From Gammaproteobacteria bacterium (GTDB lineage Bacteria; Pseudomonadota; Gammaproteobacteria; DSM-16500), in the NCBI GenBank assembly GCA_021325575.1, contig JAJPGW010000007.1:1-64000 (forward strand): a stretch of DNA of 64,000 bases, in the 5' to 3' direction. Position numbers and translations under genes: made by a program. Positions 54,496 to 61,988 of the stretch are shown one piece after another; positions within the stretch are counted from its first letter, which is position 1, and every line of letters starts with the position of its first letter. Below the pieces are notes generated by a model. The model saw only the letters and a list, made by a program, of their open reading frames with translations. It was not told the origin of the DNA and made no database searches.

Positions 54496-55137
54496 TTAAA
54501 CAGACAAAGTAGAATCCTTTTTCTGCTCAATTTGCACTGAGTTAGTTTCTTCTCCTGATTTGGTTCGACACTGACTAAACCAAGAATAAGCGGAAGTGCA
54601 AAGTGTTTTTACTCCCGAAGAAAATTTACCGACGATCTTTTTCGTACCGACAGCTGTATTTTTGGTTCCCTCAAATAAGTGCGAAAAAATATTAGAACAC
54701 GCCCCTGCAACATAAAGCGGCGCATTTAATATTAATAATGTATTCGCAACATTAGTATCAGCACCAAAAGGCAAAGAAAATGCCGCAGCCGGCGTCGTCT
54801 GATTAAAATAAATAAACGTACCCGTTAAGACCGTCCCAAAAATGGCCCCAGTGACATGTCCTGCGTTTTTTGCACTAAGTTCTTTTTTTAAAATTGCATC
54901 AATCGCTGAACCCAAATTAGAATAATAATTTGCGAATGTGCCAATAATAAAAATGGGCGCTGAAAATTGATAAAAACCTAAGGGCAAACAAGCCGCGAGT
55001 GTTTTTCCAATAAAGGGAATCGATGTAATATTCTCTGTTGATAGATGAACTGCAGCCAGCACTGCATAAGGCACACCGACTAGAATACCAAGTCCCTGTA
55101 ACATGTCTTTATAAGATTGATTACGTGATTGACTCAT
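54496..55137 (-). CDS. Unknown multi-pass membrane protein
   Basis: A 213-aa protein with about four hydrophobic segments (GILVGVPYAVLAAVHL, LGFYQFSAPIFIIGTFANY, VTGAIFGTVLTGTFIYF, TLLILNAPLYVAGACSNIF) in residues 12-155, then a soluble Ser/Lys tail of about 55 residues. No family is recognised. The ATG at 55137 follows AGAGGTGAG. Transcription probably starts near 55290 from a promoter with a PmrA-like box, leaving a leader of about 150 nt. Confidence 0.7.
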   Translation of the reverse strand: MSQSRNQSYKDMLQGLGILVGVPYAVLAAVHLSTENITSIPFIGKTLAACLPLGFYQFSAPIFIIGTFANYYSNLGSAIDAILKKELSAKNAGHVTGAIFGTVLTGTFIYFNQTTPAAAFSLPFGADTNVANTLLILNAPLYVAGACSNIFSHLFEGTKNTAVGTKKIVGKFSSGVKTLCTSAYSWFSQCRTKSGEETNSVQIEQKKDSTLSV

Positions 55138-55297
55138 AGCTCACCTCTGATTGTTAATTTTTAAACTTGAAATCAGAAGTAGTAGAGTTTTTGCAGATCG
55201 CTTATGTGTCTACATGCTTCTTTTTTCAAGAAGTTAGGTAGACATCATTAGCCTTGGAGGCGGTTAAAAGAGGAATGTCATCTCTTGTACGAAAACC

Positions 55298-55331
55298 ATT
55301 ATATCAAAAAAAATCTTAAGAAAGTCTTAAA
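55298..55331 (-). promoter_or_regulatory. PmrA-like box and -10 for the membrane-protein gene
   Basis: On the minus strand TTTAAG (55331-55326), 5 bp, CTTAAG (55320-55315), 11 bp, then TATAAT (55303-55298). The layout is the same as at 45922-45954 on the other strand. Confidence 0.75.
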
Positions 55332-55367
55332 TATAAAGCTTTCAGGCCGAAGGCCGATAGAGAATAG

Positions 55368-55407
55368 CCCAGGCTAAGGGCGCGTTTTTGGCGCCCGTAG
55401 GCCTGGG
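55368..55407. other. Strong hairpin in the 55332-55513 intergenic stretch
   Basis: CCCAGGC/GCCTGGG (outer, 7 bp) and GGGCGC/GCGCCC (inner, 6 bp) enclose loop GTTTTTG with small bulges. A second GGCC-GAA-GGCC palindrome lies at 55345-55355. The rest of the 180-bp stretch has no gene. It may be a small RNA or a repeat remnant. Confidence 0.5.
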
Positions 55408-55513
55408 TATGAATGATTAACCAAAAAAGTAAGCGCTGGAAGCGCGTAACATAAAAACTAGACAAGGACGAGGAGCAGGAAATGGCAGAGATTGGCTTAA
55501 GGTTATATCAATC

Positions 55514-55552
55514 GGTTTTACACTTGATTTTACACATTGCAATGTGTAAAAT
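55514..55552 (+). promoter_or_regulatory. vapBC operator/promoter
   Basis: A perfect 24-bp palindrome at 55528-55551 (TTTTACACATTG and its complement) is preceded by an extra half-site GTTTTACACTT. A promoter TTGATT (55524-55529), 17 bp, TAAAAT (55547-55552) lies across it, so binding of the toxin-antitoxin complex should repress its own transcription. Confidence 0.85.
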
Positions 55553-55574
55553 AAAATAATAGGAGGATCGAGAT

Positions 55575-55772
55575 ATGGCCACTAATTTAGCTATTAATGA
55601 TAATTTAATAAACGAAGCCGTTGCCGTTGGGCATCATCATACCAAAAAAGAAGCAGTCACTACGGCTTTAAAAGAATATATTCAACGTCACAAACAGCAA
55701 CAACTAATTGAATTATTTGGAAAAATTGATTATAAATCGGATTATAACTATAAACAACATCGTGAAAAATAA
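55575..55772 (+). CDS. VapB-type antitoxin
   Basis: A 65-aa protein of the VapB/DUF2191 type: an N-terminal ribbon-helix-helix-like part (MATNLAINDNLINEAVAVGHH, then TKKEAVTTALKEYIQRHK) and a toxin-binding tail (LFGKIDYKSDYNYK). It follows a good AGGAGG site and precedes the toxin by 2 bp, the usual order. It should bind and neutralise the PIN toxin and repress the operon through the upstream palindrome. Confidence 0.9.
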   Translation: MATNLAINDNLINEAVAVGHHHTKKEAVTTALKEYIQRHKQQQLIELFGKIDYKSDYNYKQHREK

Positions 55773-55774
55773 TA

Positions 55775-56176
55775 ATGAAAGTCATTGTAGATACCTGCAT
55801 CTGGTCTTTGGCATTGCGCCGAACCAATCCCCAAAATAATGATGTAACAGAACATCTAATTAATCTCATCAATGATTTTCGAGTGCAAATGATTGGCCCA
55901 ATCCGTCAAGAAATACTTTCCGGTATTTCATCATCTGATCAATTTACAACATTAAAAACCCAACTAGCAGCCTTTCCCGATTTACCCATCGATTCCAAAG
56001 ACTATGAACAAGCCGCTTCTTTTTTTAATCTCTGTCGAAAAAGGGGCATTCAAGGATCGCATACAGATTTTTTAATTTGCGCACTTGCAGCTAATTACAA
56101 AATGTTAATTTTTACATCAGATAAAGATTTCAATCGATATGAAAAAATTTTACCAATAAAATTTTTTACTTATTAA
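55775..56176 (+). CDS. VapC-type PIN-domain ribonuclease toxin
   Basis: A 133-aa PIN-domain protein. The acidic active-site residues are visible: Asp6 in VDTCIWS, Glu in RQEILSG, Asp in SHTDFLICA and Asp in SDKDF. VapC toxins are Mg-dependent RNases that often cut tRNA or rRNA. All key residues are intact, so the toxin is probably functional. It is paired with the VapB-type antitoxin gene 2 bp upstream. Confidence 0.92.
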   Translation: MKVIVDTCIWSLALRRTNPQNNDVTEHLINLINDFRVQMIGPIRQEILSGISSSDQFTTLKTQLAAFPDLPIDSKDYEQAASFFNLCRKRGIQGSHTDFLICALAANYKMLIFTSDKDFNRYEKILPIKFFTY

Positions 56177-56200
56177 GAGCTAGTTTGTTTGGGTTAACAA

Positions 56201-56650
56201 TTACAATCCACAACATTTTTTAAATTTTTTCTGACTCCCACAAGGACACAAATCATTCCGCCCAATTTTAGGCGTCTCACCATCCACATAATACCAACGA
56301 TCATTTACCAGCAAAAATTCACTTTTTTCATGGAGTATTTGATTCTTCCCATTGTCAGAATAATAAACCATAAATTCAACGAAACCATGCGGTGGTTCAA
56401 CTGAAGCATTCAAAACTTTTAATTTTTGCCATTCCACACTTTTCGCCCATTTTTCTGCATTTTCTTTATCAAAATTTTCTAATGGAACGCCTTGCATCGT
56501 GCGAGCGATATAATCCATATTGGCAAGCGAATAAGCGGTATACCGAGAACGCATCAGTTTTTCAGGCGTTTCAGGTAAGGAATCACCTCTAATAAAGGGT
56601 TCGCAGCAATCAGCAAAATTCTTTCCGGAGGAGCAGGGGCATAGTTTCAT
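56201..56650 (-). CDS. YchJ family protein with two SEC-C motifs
   Basis: A 149-aa protein matching UPF0225/YchJ. SEC-C zinc motifs stand at both ends: [13 protein letters not shown] (residues 4-16) and [13 protein letters not shown] near the C-terminus. The NTF2-like middle contains [20 protein letters not shown] and [11 protein letters not shown]. Molecular function is not established. It is convergent with vapC. Confidence 0.93.
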   Translation of the reverse strand: MKLCPCSSGKNFADCCEPFIRGDSLPETPEKLMRSRYTAYSLANMDYIARTMQGVPLENFDKENAEKWAKSVEWQKLKVLNASVEPPHGFVEFMVYYSDNGKNQILHEKSEFLLVNDRWYYVDGETPKIGRNDLCPCGSQKKFKKCCGL

Positions 56651-56718
56651 AATTTTATAATCAGTCTGAATTTTGCCAATTATAAGCCTAAACGAGACGA
56701 AATCCCTATATCTATCCT

Positions 56719-56747
56719 TGACTGATCAAAATATATCCATTAAAATT
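56719..56747 (+). promoter_or_regulatory. Sigma-70 promoter for the ankyrin gene
   Basis: TTGACT (56719-56724), 17 bp, TAAAAT (56742-56747), 30 bp before the GTG start. Confidence 0.7.
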
Positions 56748-56777
56748 ATGGCCTAAAATTACAAAACGAGGCAAATT

Positions 56778-57794
56778 GTGTCACTTATTCGCGCACGCAA
56801 GGGTAAAAACTATCCAACTTTATCGATAGAAACACCCGAGAGACAAGTTAAAAAAAAATCCAACGGCGATGTTGATCTACACATTCAGCAATTAATCTGT
56901 TGCATTGATGCAGGGAATATTGATCGTTTCAATGCGCTTATCGTCCAAAATCAAGCTTTATCAATGATATATACTGTACTTGAGAGAATCCATAAAGCAT
57001 TACAGCGTCTTCCGATGGAATTAGCCCAGCCTTTTCTGGATAGTTTTTCAAAATTATATGATTTAACTAGGCCTACCCCGGGAGAAGTTTGCTATTTAGC
57101 TATTGAGTTTCATCAGACTGGGGTACTTAATGATGTTCTCAAAACCATCAATGTCAAACAATCTCTGCACGCTGGAATGCCAGCATTGACTATTGCAGCT
57201 GCCTGTGGGTTTGTGGATACGGCGCAAACCTTAATAAAGGCAGGTGCATCAGTCAATCAATCCGATGGGGATAAAATAACCCCGCTCCACTATGCGGTAA
57301 GTCAAAGGCACTTGCCAATGGTCGAACTATTGCTGACAACTCCCGGAATTGATGTGAATGTGGCAGCTAAGAGTGGCAATACACCATTGGTCGAAGCAAT
57401 CAATGCACAAGAATATGAGATAGTAGATCGATTGCTCGAAGCAAAAGCGGATGTTGACCAAGGTAATACAGAGATGCTTACACCTCTTGCCCTCGCATCC
57501 GAAAGAAATTCCACTTTTATTCTAAGAACATTGCTCCAAAGGGGCGCTGATCCCTATCGCGAAATCGGGGTCAATAAAATTACCATTATGCAGCATATAG
57601 AAGATGAAGGCTCTGATGTAATCAAAAGAGAGGTGGGTAAATTTTCTGATAATATGTTTTCGTTGTTGAACGCCCATCTTTCGATGTTACCTCGAGGGGT
57701 AAAAAAATTGATTGGTCATTATGTCATCTCGCCACCTGAAGTTGCAAATCTAGGAAATAATTTGCGACCACAAAGACGCAGAAACTCCTTTTAA
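56778..57794 (+). CDS. Ankyrin-repeat protein
   Basis: A 338-aa protein starting at GTG, behind CGAGG. Residues about 133-264 hold four ankyrin repeats, clearest in ITPLHYAVSQRHLPMVELLL (168-187) and NTPLVEAINAQEYEIVDRLL (201-220), with TPLALASERNSTFILRTLL following. The N-terminal 130 residues are helical and unrecognised. A C-terminal segment LSMLPRGVKKLIGHYV resembles the LP-x-x-(V/I)K-x-x-I motif at the end of eukaryotic or poxviral ankyrin proteins that recruit ubiquitin ligase. Ankyrin proteins are frequent type IV effectors in Legionella and Coxiella. No signal peptide. Confidence 0.9.
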   Translation: MSLIRARKGKNYPTLSIETPERQVKKKSNGDVDLHIQQLICCIDAGNIDRFNALIVQNQALSMIYTVLERIHKALQRLPMELAQPFLDSFSKLYDLTRPTPGEVCYLAIEFHQTGVLNDVLKTINVKQSLHAGMPALTIAAACGFVDTAQTLIKAGASVNQSDGDKITPLHYAVSQRHLPMVELLLTTPGIDVNVAAKSGNTPLVEAINAQEYEIVDRLLEAKADVDQGNTEMLTPLALASERNSTFILRTLLQRGADPYREIGVNKITIMQHIEDEGSDVIKREVGKFSDNMFSLLNAHLSMLPRGVKKLIGHYVISPPEVANLGNNLRPQRRRNSF

Positions 57795-57820
57795 TTTAAA
57801 TGAGTATGCAAAATAAGTCC

Positions 57821-57849
57821 TTGACCTAATTTTCACCATTCGCTATATT
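57821..57849 (+). promoter_or_regulatory. Sigma-70 promoter for the P450 gene
   Basis: TTGACC (57821-57826), 17 bp, TATATT (57844-57849), 28 bp before the GTG start codon with AAGGGA between them. Confidence 0.82.
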
Positions 57850-57877
57850 TTTTTATCTTTTCATAAGGGACTCTTCT

Positions 57878-59875
57878 GTGAGCAGCACATTTTCATTATT
57901 TAATTCGGTTTCCGGTTTTTTTTCTCAAGCCAAAACGGTTCTAAAAATCGATGAGTTACCGCAAAAAATAGCAACGGCTCGTCACTATCTGAAAGGTGTC
58001 GGAGATGCCGCGAAATTTTATGGCGATAAATTGTTGACCGAGATGCATCATGTGGGAACGCGCGTTTATTCCAAAATGCCAGTACGAGTGACGGGCGAAA
58101 AATATCCTACAGTCCCCAAAATAGATGGCAATCGTATTTTCGGTGAATTGTTTGATGTGCTGGAACATGGAACGGGGCCTGTAGTGGATCGCGCAGCAGG
58201 AAAAGCAGGAACGGCGGGTCTTAGTTATTTTTGGGTAAAAACCTCTCTCACTGATAGTAAGCTAGTCCTCATGGTGAAAGATCCTGCGATTGTGAAACAA
58301 ATTTTGATTGATGGGGTTGATTACACTGCAGGTTATGATGTTACGCAATCTTTTCGTCAAGTAATCGGTGAATCGTTAATGGATCATCCAGTTGATTCAC
58401 CCGAATGGAAAAAATCCCGCGATAATTATAATTATTTGTTGCACCGACATCTTCGCGATTCCGAGCGCACCGAAGCAATCGTTGCAGAGTATGTTCAGAA
58501 AGCTGCAAAAACCGGCGAATATTTTAAAGCGAAAGATTTTGCTATGTGTGTTGCCATGGATGCAATTGGCAAAGCAAAACTCGGATTTGCCAATTTTGAT
58601 GATGCAATCAAACGGCGAATTACACCGATTATAGAAAAATCCATGGATGTGCTTTCTGATCCCGCGAATCTTTTACCTGCATTTGGTAAGGTAAAACGTT
58701 TTTTTTCAGCTAAAAAAACAGAAGACAAAAGCCCGCTCGCTGGAAAATCTGTAAAGGAATTAATAAAATTAGGCCGAGAAGAAACATTAAAAATATTAAG
58801 AGCTAACGAAGACCATATTTTAAATACTGAAAATGCAATCAGTAAAACCTTGGCTGACGAAGAAATTGAGCGACATAGAAAAAAACAACAAGGAAATGAA
58901 CCAGAAGAAAAAGCTGGAATGGATTTTCACGAAGAACAAAGAAGGCGCATTTACGATGCCGACATCGTCAATGAAGTCATCCAAATATTCGCATTGGGTC
59001 ATGAAACCACTGAAAAATTAATTGGATTCGCATTATTGGTCTTAGGCGAATATCCTGAAATTCAGGATGAATTGCATCGGAAGAAAGGCACACCGGAAGG
59101 TGATATTCTCGCTGAAGCGGTTATTTTAGAAGTATTACGTTTATATCCGCCAGTGCCAGATATGAAAGATGAAATTGTTGATCCTAGCACTCAAGTAAAA
59201 CCAAAACCGGGGCTTCCAAAAAAATTGACCGTGAATTTTGGTCCCGGTCAAAAACAATCAGTGCAATTAACTCCGGGCGATCTCGTGGTAGTTTCACAAT
59301 GGGTCATGCATCGCAATGAAGAAGTGTATCCTAATGCGCAAAAATTTGATCCAAAACGTTGGATTGTGGATCCAGATCAATATCAAGCGGGTAGAGAAAT
59401 TCATCATCATCGTTACGGCAAAGGCAAAGTGTTAAAAGTCGAAACCGAAAGTAAAGATAAAACACAGCGAGTTGAAGTGCAATTTGGTAACAAAACACTT
59501 TGGTTAAACTTAGGTGAAATCATTCGTCCTGATTCTTCGAAATTTTTCCCCTTTGGTTTTGGCAGACGTCTTTGTCCTGGCAATATTTTTGCGATGGATG
59601 AAGCAAAACAAGTTGTTAAAGCAGTTTCAGATCAATATGTCATAAAAATAAAAGGCGGCCGAGTGGAACGCCAACATTCATCTGCAGAAGACAGAGATAA
59701 AAAACAGGATGTGCGCGAAACGCCTTTTCCCGTTCACCGAGGATTTAATTTGCATTTAACGGTTGATCCGGAAATTTGTTTTGAAAAACGTGCTTTAGAA
59801 AAAGTAGCTGAATGCAACAGTGCATCGCAATCTGAACTGGTTCGTGACGATGAACGTTCTCTCAGATTAGCTTAA
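57878..59875 (+). CDS. Cytochrome P450 with an inserted Tudor/SH3-like segment
   Basis: A 665-aa P450, about 200 residues longer than usual bacterial forms. The C-helix WxxxR (EWKKSRD), I-helix ALGHETT (372-378), K-helix ExxR (EVLR, 418-421), the FDPKRW meander and the heme loop FPFGFGRRLCPG with Cys566 are intact, so it should bind heme. Two additions stand out: a charged insertion before the I-helix (about 270-360), and about 40 residues between the meander and heme loop (about 506-548, HHHRYGKGKVLKVE...VEVQF) that resemble the Tudor-like C-terminus of UvrD/PcrA helicases. GTG start. No membrane anchor is clear. Substrate and redox partner unknown. Confidence 0.92.
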   Translation: MSSTFSLFNSVSGFFSQAKTVLKIDELPQKIATARHYLKGVGDAAKFYGDKLLTEMHHVGTRVYSKMPVRVTGEKYPTVPKIDGNRIFGELFDVLEHGTGPVVDRAAGKAGTAGLSYFWVKTSLTDSKLVLMVKDPAIVKQILIDGVDYTAGYDVTQSFRQVIGESLMDHPVDSPEWKKSRDNYNYLLHRHLRDSERTEAIVAEYVQKAAKTGEYFKAKDFAMCVAMDAIGKAKLGFANFDDAIKRRITPIIEKSMDVLSDPANLLPAFGKVKRFFSAKKTEDKSPLAGKSVKELIKLGREETLKILRANEDHILNTENAISKTLADEEIERHRKKQQGNEPEEKAGMDFHEEQRRRIYDADIVNEVIQIFALGHETTEKLIGFALLVLGEYPEIQDELHRKKGTPEGDILAEAVILEVLRLYPPVPDMKDEIVDPSTQVKPKPGLPKKLTVNFGPGQKQSVQLTPGDLVVVSQWVMHRNEEVYPNAQKFDPKRWIVDPDQYQAGREIHHHRYGKGKVLKVETESKDKTQRVEVQFGNKTLWLNLGEIIRPDSSKFFPFGFGRRLCPGNIFAMDEAKQVVKAVSDQYVIKIKGGRVERQHSSAEDRDKKQDVRETPFPVHRGFNLHLTVDPEICFEKRALEKVAECNSASQSELVRDDERSLRLA

Positions 59876-59876
59876 A

Positions 59877-59932
59877 ATAGGCGAGTCAAAGGATGTCTAG
59901 ATCATCCTTCGAGCTCGCTTATTTTTTATTTT
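59877..59932. terminator. Terminator after the P450 gene
   Basis: GCGAG/CTCGC and AAGGATG/CATCCTT pair around TCTAGAT, followed by TTATTTTTTATTTT. It lies between convergent genes and could serve both. Confidence 0.8.
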
Positions 59933-59935
59933 CCA

Positions 59936-60313
59936 TCATACTGCTGTTGCTCCATAACCACCGGGCCCATTCGTAGTTACAACAGGGGCATTATCTGCCA
60001 GCGGTTGTAATTCAACATTTTGATTCCAGGCGTTATAAGCCCTTCTTCCGAAGTAACCAACAACACCCGCGCCCACAGCACACGCTGCTGCAACTGCGAC
60101 GATGGTGCCTACCGCCCATCCGGGTACATCTGGACACGGAATTTCAACCTTTGGCTCTTCCGTAGCGTTGTAGCATTTGGCCGGTGTCGGTGTCGGCGTG
60201 GGTGGGTTATACGCTACATTTTGTGGATTAATTAATTCCAACGTAGCATTCGCCGCCTCACATAAATTCAATGTAGCAGCACCTAACAATAACAAAATTT
60301 TTGGCGTAGCCAT
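59936..60313 (-). CDS. Small exported single-pass membrane protein, unknown
   Basis: A 125-aa protein with an N-terminal signal (PKILLLLGAATLNLCEA), a Pro/Thr linker (NPPTPTPTPAKC), a Cys pair, then one Gly/Ala-rich membrane segment (WAVGTIVAVAAACAVGAGVVGYFG, about residues 66-89) and a short soluble tail. The plan resembles a type I membrane protein. No family is recognised. The start follows AAGAGGAGA. It is preceded by a 390-bp intergenic region with structured hairpins. Confidence 0.7.
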   Translation of the reverse strand: MATPKILLLLGAATLNLCEAANATLELINPQNVAYNPPTPTPTPAKCYNATEEPKVEIPCPDVPGWAVGTIVAVAAACAVGAGVVGYFGRRAYNAWNQNVELQPLADNAPVVTTNGPGGYGATAV

Positions 60314-60405
60314 AACACATCTCCTCTTAAAAAATAAGATAAATAAATTTAAATAAAATTTAAAATTTGAAACAAAAAATGGTTGCGTGAACTCTCGCCA
60401 GAGAT

Positions 60406-60536
60406 AGTATGATCGCTGCTAGTGGACTAGCAGCGAAACATACTCATAATAAAATGAAGACGATAGGAGAGTGAAAAAAGTTGAGCGCAACTCAAGAGCG
60501 AAGCAGGCGCTTCGATCTTTTGAGCTATGAGTTGCG
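60406..60536. other. Two strong hairpins in the 60314-60703 intergenic region
   Basis: First: AGTATG + CGCTGCTAG, loop TGGA, CTAGCAGCG + CATACT (60406-60444). Second: CGCAACTCA (60486-60494) pairs with TGAGTTGCG (60528-60536) and encloses AAGA/CGAAGC with GCTTCG/TCTT. The inner CTCA may instead pair with TGAG at 60521-60524, so two folds compete. No gene is seen. A small RNA or transcribed leader is possible. Confidence 0.5.
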
Positions 60537-60602
60537 TCGTGGTTAACATTTTTTAACACCAGTAAAAAAATTTAATTGACTTATCGAGCGTATCAAATAA
60601 AC

Positions 60603-60659
60603 CTTAAGGAAATCTTAAGAGAAATGCATCTTGCGCTTCAAAATATTCATCCCTATAAT
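60603..60659 (+). promoter_or_regulatory. Perfect PmrA-like box and sigma-70 promoter before the FKBP gene
   Basis: CTTAAG (60603-60608), GAAAT, CTTAAG (60614-60619). Eleven bp later is TTGCGC (60631-60636), 17 bp, TATAAT (60654-60659). Here the box lies upstream of the -35 element rather than in its place. Confidence 0.75.
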
Positions 60660-60703
60660 CAAGGCTCTATGTTAATAAGCGTCTCAAAAAGGAATCCGAT
60701 GCT

Positions 60704-61186
60704 ATGAAAAAAACTTCCAAGCAAGTCATTTCAACCCTGTTATTTTTTATTTTTACCCTATTCTCAATTACCCTTTTTGCCGACGAGGCTGCTATGAAAA
60801 ATAAGCAAATTGGCGATGCTTTTTTAAAAGCAAATAAAACCAAACCTGGCGTTGTGACATTGCCGGATGGTTTGCAATATAAAGTTATCAAGCAGGGTAC
60901 AGGTCCAACACCTGCTGCGACGGATGTTGTGAGCGTGCAATATGCCGGCAAATTAATTAATGGTACGGAATTTGATAGTTCTTACAAACGCGGTCAACCC
61001 GCTTCTTTTCCAGTGACTGCTGTGATTCCAGGTTGGGTGGAAGCATTGCAGCTTATGAAAGTTGGTTCAGTATGGGAACTTTATGTGCCCGCTTCATTAG
61101 CTTATGGTGAGCAAGGCGCTCCGCCAACGATTGGGCCGAATGAGACGTTGATTTTTAAAGTGGAATTGTTGGGGATTAATCGATAA
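60704..61186 (+). CDS. Exported FKBP-type peptidyl-prolyl isomerase (Mip-like, short)
   Basis: A 160-aa protein with a signal peptide (ISTLLFFIFTLFSITLFA) and one FKBP domain (about 55-158). Active-site residues are visible: TDVVSVQYAGKLINGTEFDSSY, the Trp-containing GWVEALQLMKVG and AYGEQGAPPTIGPNETLIFKVELL. It has only a short stub of the N-terminal dimerization helix found in Legionella Mip, so it may be monomeric. It should fold or stabilise exported proteins in the periplasm or at the surface. A perfect PmrA-like box precedes its promoter. Confidence 0.92.
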   Translation: MKKTSKQVISTLLFFIFTLFSITLFADEAAMKNKQIGDAFLKANKTKPGVVTLPDGLQYKVIKQGTGPTPAATDVVSVQYAGKLINGTEFDSSYKRGQPASFPVTAVIPGWVEALQLMKVGSVWELYVPASLAYGEQGAPPTIGPNETLIFKVELLGINR

Positions 61187-61191
61187 ATTGT

Positions 61192-61271
61192 CCCGTCGTC
61201 CCGCGGCTGATCCGCGGGACCCAATTCGGAGACCCCGTTCTCTGGATCCCGTGAACTAGCCGCGCGACGAC
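61192..61271. repeat. CCGCGG-type palindromic repeat, long copy
   Basis: GTCCCGCGG/CCGCGGGAC (61198-61220) is the same stem as at 422-442. The outer GTCGTC (61195-61200) and GACGAC (61266-61271) also pair, so the whole 80 bp may fold. It lies between FKBP and the TonB-like gene. Confidence 0.7.
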
Positions 61272-61331
61272 GATGTCACCCCTCCTCAAAAAAAGATGAT
61301 AAACTAGTCTTTTATCACCCATGGCACGTGA

Positions 61332-61946
61332 ATGAAACTTGCAAAACCTCTTTCCACATATCGTTTTTTGCTTTTTTTATTAGCACTGTGTTTGCATATA
61401 CTGATTTTTCTGACCTTTGCCGCCAATATTGTTTTTTTACCGCCTTATATACCGGATAAAAAATCGCCGTCGTTGGAAATCCCAGCTTATGCCTATCAGG
61501 AAAGTAATCCTGCGACGTTTGAACCACCCGCCCCAGAAAAAAATGAAGAGGTTTCCAAGTTAGGAATTAAAAAATCCGTCAAAAAAGAGGTAAAACATCT
61601 CACTCAATTATTGCCGACCAATCTATCAAAACCCGAAGACCCCGTGCATCTGATCGGCGAAGACCATGAACCGCGACCGCTCCTAACACTGTTAGGCAAA
61701 GCGCTCACCAAACATTTATTGTATCCAAAAGCCGCCATTGATTTTAACGTGCGAGGCATTTCAGTGATCGGTTTTGTCGTGCACCCAGATGGTCAGGTAA
61801 CGGATGTGCAACTCGTCAAATCCAGTGGAACAGAAGTCTTAGATAACGAAGCGGTTGCTGCCGCAAGCGCCATTTCACCGGTTAATAACGTAGGACAATA
61901 TTTAAAAGAACCGCGATATATGGTGATCGGAATTATTTTTGGATAA
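61332..61946 (+). CDS. TonB C-terminal domain protein (energy transducer family)
   Basis: A 204-aa bitopic protein: one N-terminal membrane segment (FLLFLLALCLHILIFLTFAANIVF), a Pro/Glu/Lys-rich periplasmic linker (NPATFEPPAPEKNEEV) and a C-terminal TonB-like domain (YPKAAIDFNVRGISVIGFVVHPDGQVTDV, with LVKSSGTEVLDNEAV). TonB proteins couple the ExbBD proton channel to outer-membrane transport, but exbB and exbD are not next to it. A clear terminator follows. Confidence 0.88.
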   Translation: MKLAKPLSTYRFLLFLLALCLHILIFLTFAANIVFLPPYIPDKKSPSLEIPAYAYQESNPATFEPPAPEKNEEVSKLGIKKSVKKEVKHLTQLLPTNLSKPEDPVHLIGEDHEPRPLLTLLGKALTKHLLYPKAAIDFNVRGISVIGFVVHPDGQVTDVQLVKSSGTEVLDNEAVAAASAISPVNNVGQYLKEPRYMVIGIIFG

Positions 61947-61951
61947 TAAAA

Positions 61952-61978
61952 AAAAGAGGGGCACGAAGCCCCTCTTTT
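61952..61978 (+). terminator. Terminator after the TonB-like gene
   Basis: AAGAGGGGC/GCCCCTCTT stem with loop ACGAA followed by TTTTT; A-run on the other side, so it may serve the convergent BON gene too. Confidence 0.9.
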
Positions 61979-61988
61979 TAGCTTTTTA

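Noticed and set aside
55494-55499. CTTAAG just before the vapBC operator
   Set aside because: Single half-site without a partner; the vapBC promoter is explained by the palindrome and its own -35/-10.
57878-59875. P450 as a pseudogene because of its unusual length
   Set aside because: All catalytic motifs are intact and the frame is continuous with a good promoter and ribosome-binding site.
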